NCBI GenBank assembly: GCA_030550175.1
Contig: JAUQPW010000045.1
Location: forward strand, 1 to 42,812
From: a bacterium
GTDB lineage: Bacteria; Moduliflexota; Moduliflexia; Moduliflexales; JAUQPW01
Reading direction: 5' to 3'
DNA length: 42,812 nucleotides
In this document: positions 40,147 through 42,812 of the stretch, one piece after another
Numbering within the stretch: the stretch's first letter is position 1
Layout of the letters: each line of letters begins with the position of its first letter
The notes under the pieces: generated by a model
The model's database searches: none
Seen by the model: the letters and a program-made list of their open reading frames with translations, nothing else
Told to the model about the DNA's origin: nothing
Translations under genes and position numbers: made by a program

Positions 40147-41313
40147 GTGAGCAAAATCAATCGCGTTGAGATTCATGAATTTACTTACGAAGCTACCAAC
40201 ATAGGTCTGGATGCCGGAGGGTTCAATTTAGTCTATCAACCCAATGGGAGGCAAAAGTTAAGTAAGTATGCCATCGTTATCCAGACGGAGGATGGGGTCC
40301 GGGGTGAATATGTGGCCCTTTGGGTAGCAAATCGCATATCCTTAGGACAAACCCTTACGCTGGCCCCTCATTTAATAGGTCGGGATGCCATGCATCGGGA
40401 ACAAATCTACGATGATTTTAAGCGGGCACTTCGGCAGTATGATCATATGGGGCATGGACTCATAGACATCTGTCTTTGGGACCTGGCCGGTAAAAAATTC
40501 GGTGCTTCCATCACAACCCTGCTGGGGGGTTGGCGTAAACGCCTGCCGACCTATGCCAGTACCCTGCATGGTGACCGAAATGGTGGGTTATCTTCTCCGG
40601 AAGCTTATGCAGACTTTGCAGAACAATGTTATGAAATGGGCTATCGGGCCTTCAAGATTCACGGATGGGGTGAAGGCAATGTAGCGGAGGAAGTAGCAAC
40701 CATCCTGACCGTAGGAAAGCGGGTGGGAGACCGTATGAAACTCATGGTTGACCCGGCCTGTGAATTGCGAACCTTTGCAGATGCCCTGGCAGTGGGTCGT
40801 GCTTGTGATGAAGCCGGTTTCTTTTGGTACGAAGATCCATTCCGGGATACTGGAGTTTCCGCCTATGCCCATCGTAAGCTCCGTCAGATGATAAAAACTC
40901 CTCTCTTGGAGACGGAACATGTGCGTGGTCTTGAACCGAAAGCAGATTTCTTAATCGCGGAAGCAACCGACTTTCTCCGTGTTGATCCAGAATATGATAT
41001 GGGTATCACAGGGGCTATGAAAATTGCCCATCTGGCCGAAGCTTTCGGGGTCGACGTAGAGGTCCACGCAGCTGGTCCGGCCCATCGCCATTGCATGGCT
41101 GCTATCCGAAATACGAATTTTTACGAATTGGCCTTGGTTGGCCCTAAATGCGGTAACCCCTTACCTCCGGTCTATGCCTCTGATTACACCGATGAACTGG
41201 ATGGGGTTGGTAAAGATGGTTGTTTCCCGGTACCGGAAGGTCCCGGTTTGGGAGTTACTTACGATTGGGATTGGATCGCAGCCCACCGCACCGCTTTGCA
41301 TATTTTTGAATGA
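40147..41313 (+). CDS. Enolase-superfamily (mandelate racemase-like) protein, divergent type
   Basis: This is a 388-residue protein. I chose GTG 40147 because GAGGAGG (40132-40138) lies 8 bases upstream and the family-like start SKINRVEIHEF follows. The barrel shows YRAFKIHGWGEGN, where the usual Lys-x-Lys is Lys-x-His, then LMVDPACELR, WYEDPF, LLETEHVRG and HAAGPAHRHCMAAIRN. Metal-ligand positions (Asp, Glu/Asp, Glu) are recognisable, but the acid/base set differs from the two tandem paralogues. It is therefore likely a separate subgroup with a different reaction. The TYAST(L/Y)HGDRNGG stretch is typical of this uncharacterised subgroup. No functional neighbour is present. Confidence 0.85.
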   Translation: MSKINRVEIHEFTYEATNIGLDAGGFNLVYQPNGRQKLSKYAIVIQTEDGVRGEYVALWVANRISLGQTLTLAPHLIGRDAMHREQIYDDFKRALRQYDHMGHGLIDICLWDLAGKKFGASITTLLGGWRKRLPTYASTLHGDRNGGLSSPEAYADFAEQCYEMGYRAFKIHGWGEGNVAEEVATILTVGKRVGDRMKLMVDPACELRTFADALAVGRACDEAGFFWYEDPFRDTGVSAYAHRKLRQMIKTPLLETEHVRGLEPKADFLIAEATDFLRVDPEYDMGITGAMKIAHLAEAFGVDVEVHAAGPAHRHCMAAIRNTNFYELALVGPKCGNPLPPVYASDYTDELDGVGKDGCFPVPEGPGLGVTYDWDWIAAHRTALHIFE

Positions 41314-41379
41314 ATCTGTAGTCAGATGGAAAGATCGAAGGGATTGAAGAAATGAAGCAATGCCCTATTTGTGATACAG

Positions 41380-41839
41380 GAATAGGTAACAACTCTTCAA
41401 ACTCTTGTGAGCTACCAAGTAGACTTCATTGTGGTGGGTGGTGTTTGTGCAGTTCTACAGGGTGCACCTATTGTACCTTTGATCTTGATTTAGTCCATTC
41501 GCGCAAGAAAATCTACTTCGCCTTTTAGCAGCTTTACAAGATTTGGGCGCCTATTATCGATATTAGGGTACTCGTAGACTGACACCCAATCTTTCCTATT
41601 TGGAATCGCCAGGGCATCAACTTCTTATGACCCGGGCGGGTCCTCTCGACCTGCTCGGTACCATCAATGGTGGTCGGGGATATGAAGATTTATGAGAATA
41701 TACTGTTGAGCTGGCAATTACGGATACGTGCTTTAGAGCTCAAAACACTCATCTAAATCAAAGAAGAAACAGCACGTGATAAAGATAGCCAATTTTACGA
41801 CGTACTTTAGAAGAGAAGCTGAAGCGTGAAGGTTTTTGA
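41380..41839 (+). pseudogene. Remnant of a nucleotidyltransferase-fold protein
   Basis: Pieces in three frames read in order: LVSYQVDFIVVGGVCAVLQG and APIV (to about 41471), then TFDLDLVHSR, then ENLLRLLAALQDLGAYYR. These are followed, after a TAG, by LTPNLSYLESPGHQLLMTRA and GPLDLLGTINGGRGYEDL, a TGA, EYTVELAITDTCFR, and finally PILRRTLEEKLKREGF with TGA at 41837-41839. VVGG followed by a TFDLD-type Asp pair is the minimal nucleotidyltransferase signature, and the GPGH/GPLDLLG segment is typical of a family of small NTase-like proteins. At least two frameshifts and three in-frame stops make it inactive. Confidence 0.75.
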
Positions 41840-41899
41840 AAACTGTATTGAATTGGAGAACTATTTGAGCGACCGATTTTGGAAAAAGGAAAGGTATAT

Positions 41900-42059
41900 C
41901 CAGCTTTAGGATAAGAAGGTTAGCTCCATGGGGGTAACCTGTTTAACAGGACGCTACCAGGGAGCTTGAAAAATTCTGAATTCTGAATCCCCCGACTTGC
42001 GGCGGGGTCTACCAACCGGTCGCCCCTGACGGGGCTTTTCAGCTTAACCTAGCGCTTAT
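41900..42059. mobile_element. MITE-like inverted-repeat element, copy 3 (degenerate)
   Basis: It shares with copies 1 and 2 aggataagaaggttag, ggtaacctgtttaac, gggagcttgaaaaattctga, the cccccgacttgcggcgggg hairpin, accaaccggtcgcccctgac and ggggcttttcagctta. The ends are worn (tttaggataag / cttaacctagcgc). It follows directly on the nucleotidyltransferase remnant. Confidence 0.75.
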
Positions 42060-42086
42060 GCTGCTCGACCCCTTAACCGGACGTTC

Positions 42087-42578
42087 TTATCTCCCTTCAC
42101 AGGTCCCCCAAATACCCCTCTTCTCTTGTCTGGCTGCCTGCTCAGCTTCGAAGAAGTATATCTGATAATTATACGGGGTCTCGTAGTTGAAGGTTTTAGC
42201 AAAACCCTCCCGGATCATGAGGTAGTTGAAAAGCTTGCCATCCACCCAAATATATCGTAGTAATCGACCATTTATAAGGCCTTTCCCCAGGGCAGGATCT
42301 GCTTCGAGCTTTACCATCTTAGCCGTTAGAAGCTGCATGGCTCGACTTTGGGCTTCCATACCGTAACACTGTAAAGGGTTGGTCTCAGGGGCATCAACAC
42401 CGATAGGTTCGACGATGAAGGACTTATTACCGATGTTCATCACAAAGGTATCTCCATCGGTAATAACCATCACAGGGACCTGGATTTCATCGTAGAAAGG
42501 AGGCGGTGGAGGTTGGGCAAAGGAAAGGCAGGAAGTAAAGCCGATGACCCCAAGGATACTTACCAGGTAATAGATCAT
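42087..42578 (-). CDS. Secreted thermonuclease-family (SNase-like) protein with altered active site
   Basis: From ATG 42578 the protein has 163 residues. A hydrophobic signal segment (IYYLVSILGVIGFTSCLSFA) is followed by a proline spacer and the SNase OB-fold. VITDGDTFVMNIG supplies the metal-binding Asp, IGVDAPETN keeps Asp40 and Glu43 (staphylococcal numbering), and NGRLLRYIWVDGKLFNYLMIREGFA keeps Arg87. The strand before IGVDAPE reads FIVEP, so the position of catalytic Arg35 is Glu. Phosphodiesterase activity may be lost or changed. The frame is open upstream to ATG 42749, but that extension has no features and would bury the signal peptide. Two Cys (QCYG and GTCEGR) may form a disulfide outside the cell. 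Confidence 0.8.
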   Translation of the reverse strand: MIYYLVSILGVIGFTSCLSFAQPPPPPFYDEIQVPVMVITDGDTFVMNIGNKSFIVEPIGVDAPETNPLQCYGMEAQSRAMQLLTAKMVKLEADPALGKGLINGRLLRYIWVDGKLFNYLMIREGFAKTFNYETPYNYQIYFFEAEQAARQEKRGIWGTCEGR

Positions 42579-42812
42579 CTTTGAACAAGTCTTCAGGCAG
42601 GTCGATGGGTCGGTCGGTATCAGACAGAAACGACTTTTCGGTAGATTCCCATCATCCTCCTTAGAATAGGAAGTTTCTGGTTTAGATCCATAAACGTTAA
42701 GGAATTTCGATCCTTTGGAATTTTTATGATCAGACTGAGCATATAACATAAGAACAATTTCTTGTTAAGGTTTGGAAAATTTTTATATCCTAATTTGTTC
42801 CTGTCAACATTT
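42579..42812. other. Upstream region of the nuclease-like gene
   Basis: On the minus strand TTGACAGGAACAA (42795-42807) repeats the -35 region of greA but has no good -10 at standard spacing. Nearer the gene, TTAACA, 17 bases and TATATG overlap an AACAA-GAAA-TTGTT palindrome (about 42740-42770). Either could be the promoter; I see no further gene before the window ends. Confidence 0.35.

Noticed and set aside
39963..40160. 65-codon minus-strand frame
   Set aside because: It overlaps the ribosome-binding site and start of the enolase-superfamily gene on the other strand and has no supporting features.
41352..41528. 58-residue Cys-rich peptide (CPIC, CGGWC, CTYC motifs) resembling a zinc finger
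   Set aside because: The other frames of the same DNA read VDFIVVGGVCAVLQG and TFDLDLVHSR in order, showing it is an out-of-frame reading of the nucleotidyltransferase remnant.
42579..42749. 57-residue N-terminal extension of the nuclease-like protein
   Set aside because: It would place the signal peptide internally and has no family similarity; the shorter start is preferred although its ribosome-binding site is weak.

Overview
The window looks like part of the chromosome of an uncultured, probably Gram-negative-type bacterium. Coding density is moderate and base composition looks balanced to slightly AT-rich by eye. Every gene I recognise is bacterial: IHF/HU, GreA, quinone-type PyrD, LutABC and a Tat-exported solute-binding protein. 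Coenzyme F420 genes, a tungsten-type aldehyde ferredoxin oxidoreductase, SBP56, a two-cyclase/AAA/TPR protein and several enolase-superfamily genes would fit lineages such as Tectomicrobia, Rokubacteria/NC10, Binatota or Chloroflexota. That placement is inference only. No rRNA, tRNA, CRISPR array, phage module or transposase was seen.

Layout. 1-565: a G/C-skewed tandem repeat that the reading frame of an alkyltransferase-like DNA repair protein runs into, plus a 37-residue membrane peptide. 846-2554: cofD-cofE for coenzyme F420, apparently transcribed as a leaderless mRNA. 2562-7101 (minus): a hypothetical protein, IHF/HU, a benzoate-CoA-ligase-type enzyme and a dynamin-like GTPase. 7102-8176: an intergenic block of palindromes and a MITE-like element. 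8177-12629: a GlsB-type membrane protein, a radical SAM/HhH protein, an epoxide-hydrolase-like enzyme and an Asp-box protein. 12861-15917: a decayed class III cyclase/ATPase/TPR gene. 15963-18874: a secreted archaemetzincin, then SBP56 overlapping a His-bearing membrane protein. 18871-24433 (minus): methylglyoxal synthase, then a tight cluster of AOR, split transketolase and a sugar-acid dehydratase. 24768-26327: a thiolase/OB-fold fusion whose nucleophilic Cys is replaced. 26777-29679: a decayed secreted protein, pyrD and greA. 29758-31393: an AtzG-like small subunit and its amidase. 31405-35107 (minus): a Tat solute-binding protein and two tandem enolase-superfamily enzymes. 35397-39482: a CurA-like reductase and lutABC. 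39535-39804: one inverted-repeat element nested inside another. 40147-42812: a fourth enolase-superfamily gene, a nucleotidyltransferase-like pseudogene, a third MITE copy and a secreted nuclease-like protein.

Theme. Much of the window concerns carboxylic acids and C3 compounds. There are four enolase-superfamily genes, an orphan periplasmic binding protein, split transketolase, AOR, methylglyoxal synthase (DHAP to methylglyoxal), LutABC (L-lactate to pyruvate) and an amidase. Acyl-CoA chemistry is represented by the aryl-CoA ligase and the thiolase-like protein. Three recognisable pseudogenes and at least two families of small inverted-repeat elements point to active genome erosion. The least explained items are the AOR-transketolase-dehydratase cluster, the SBP56/membrane protein pair, the Cys-less thiolase/OB fusion and the nested repeats.
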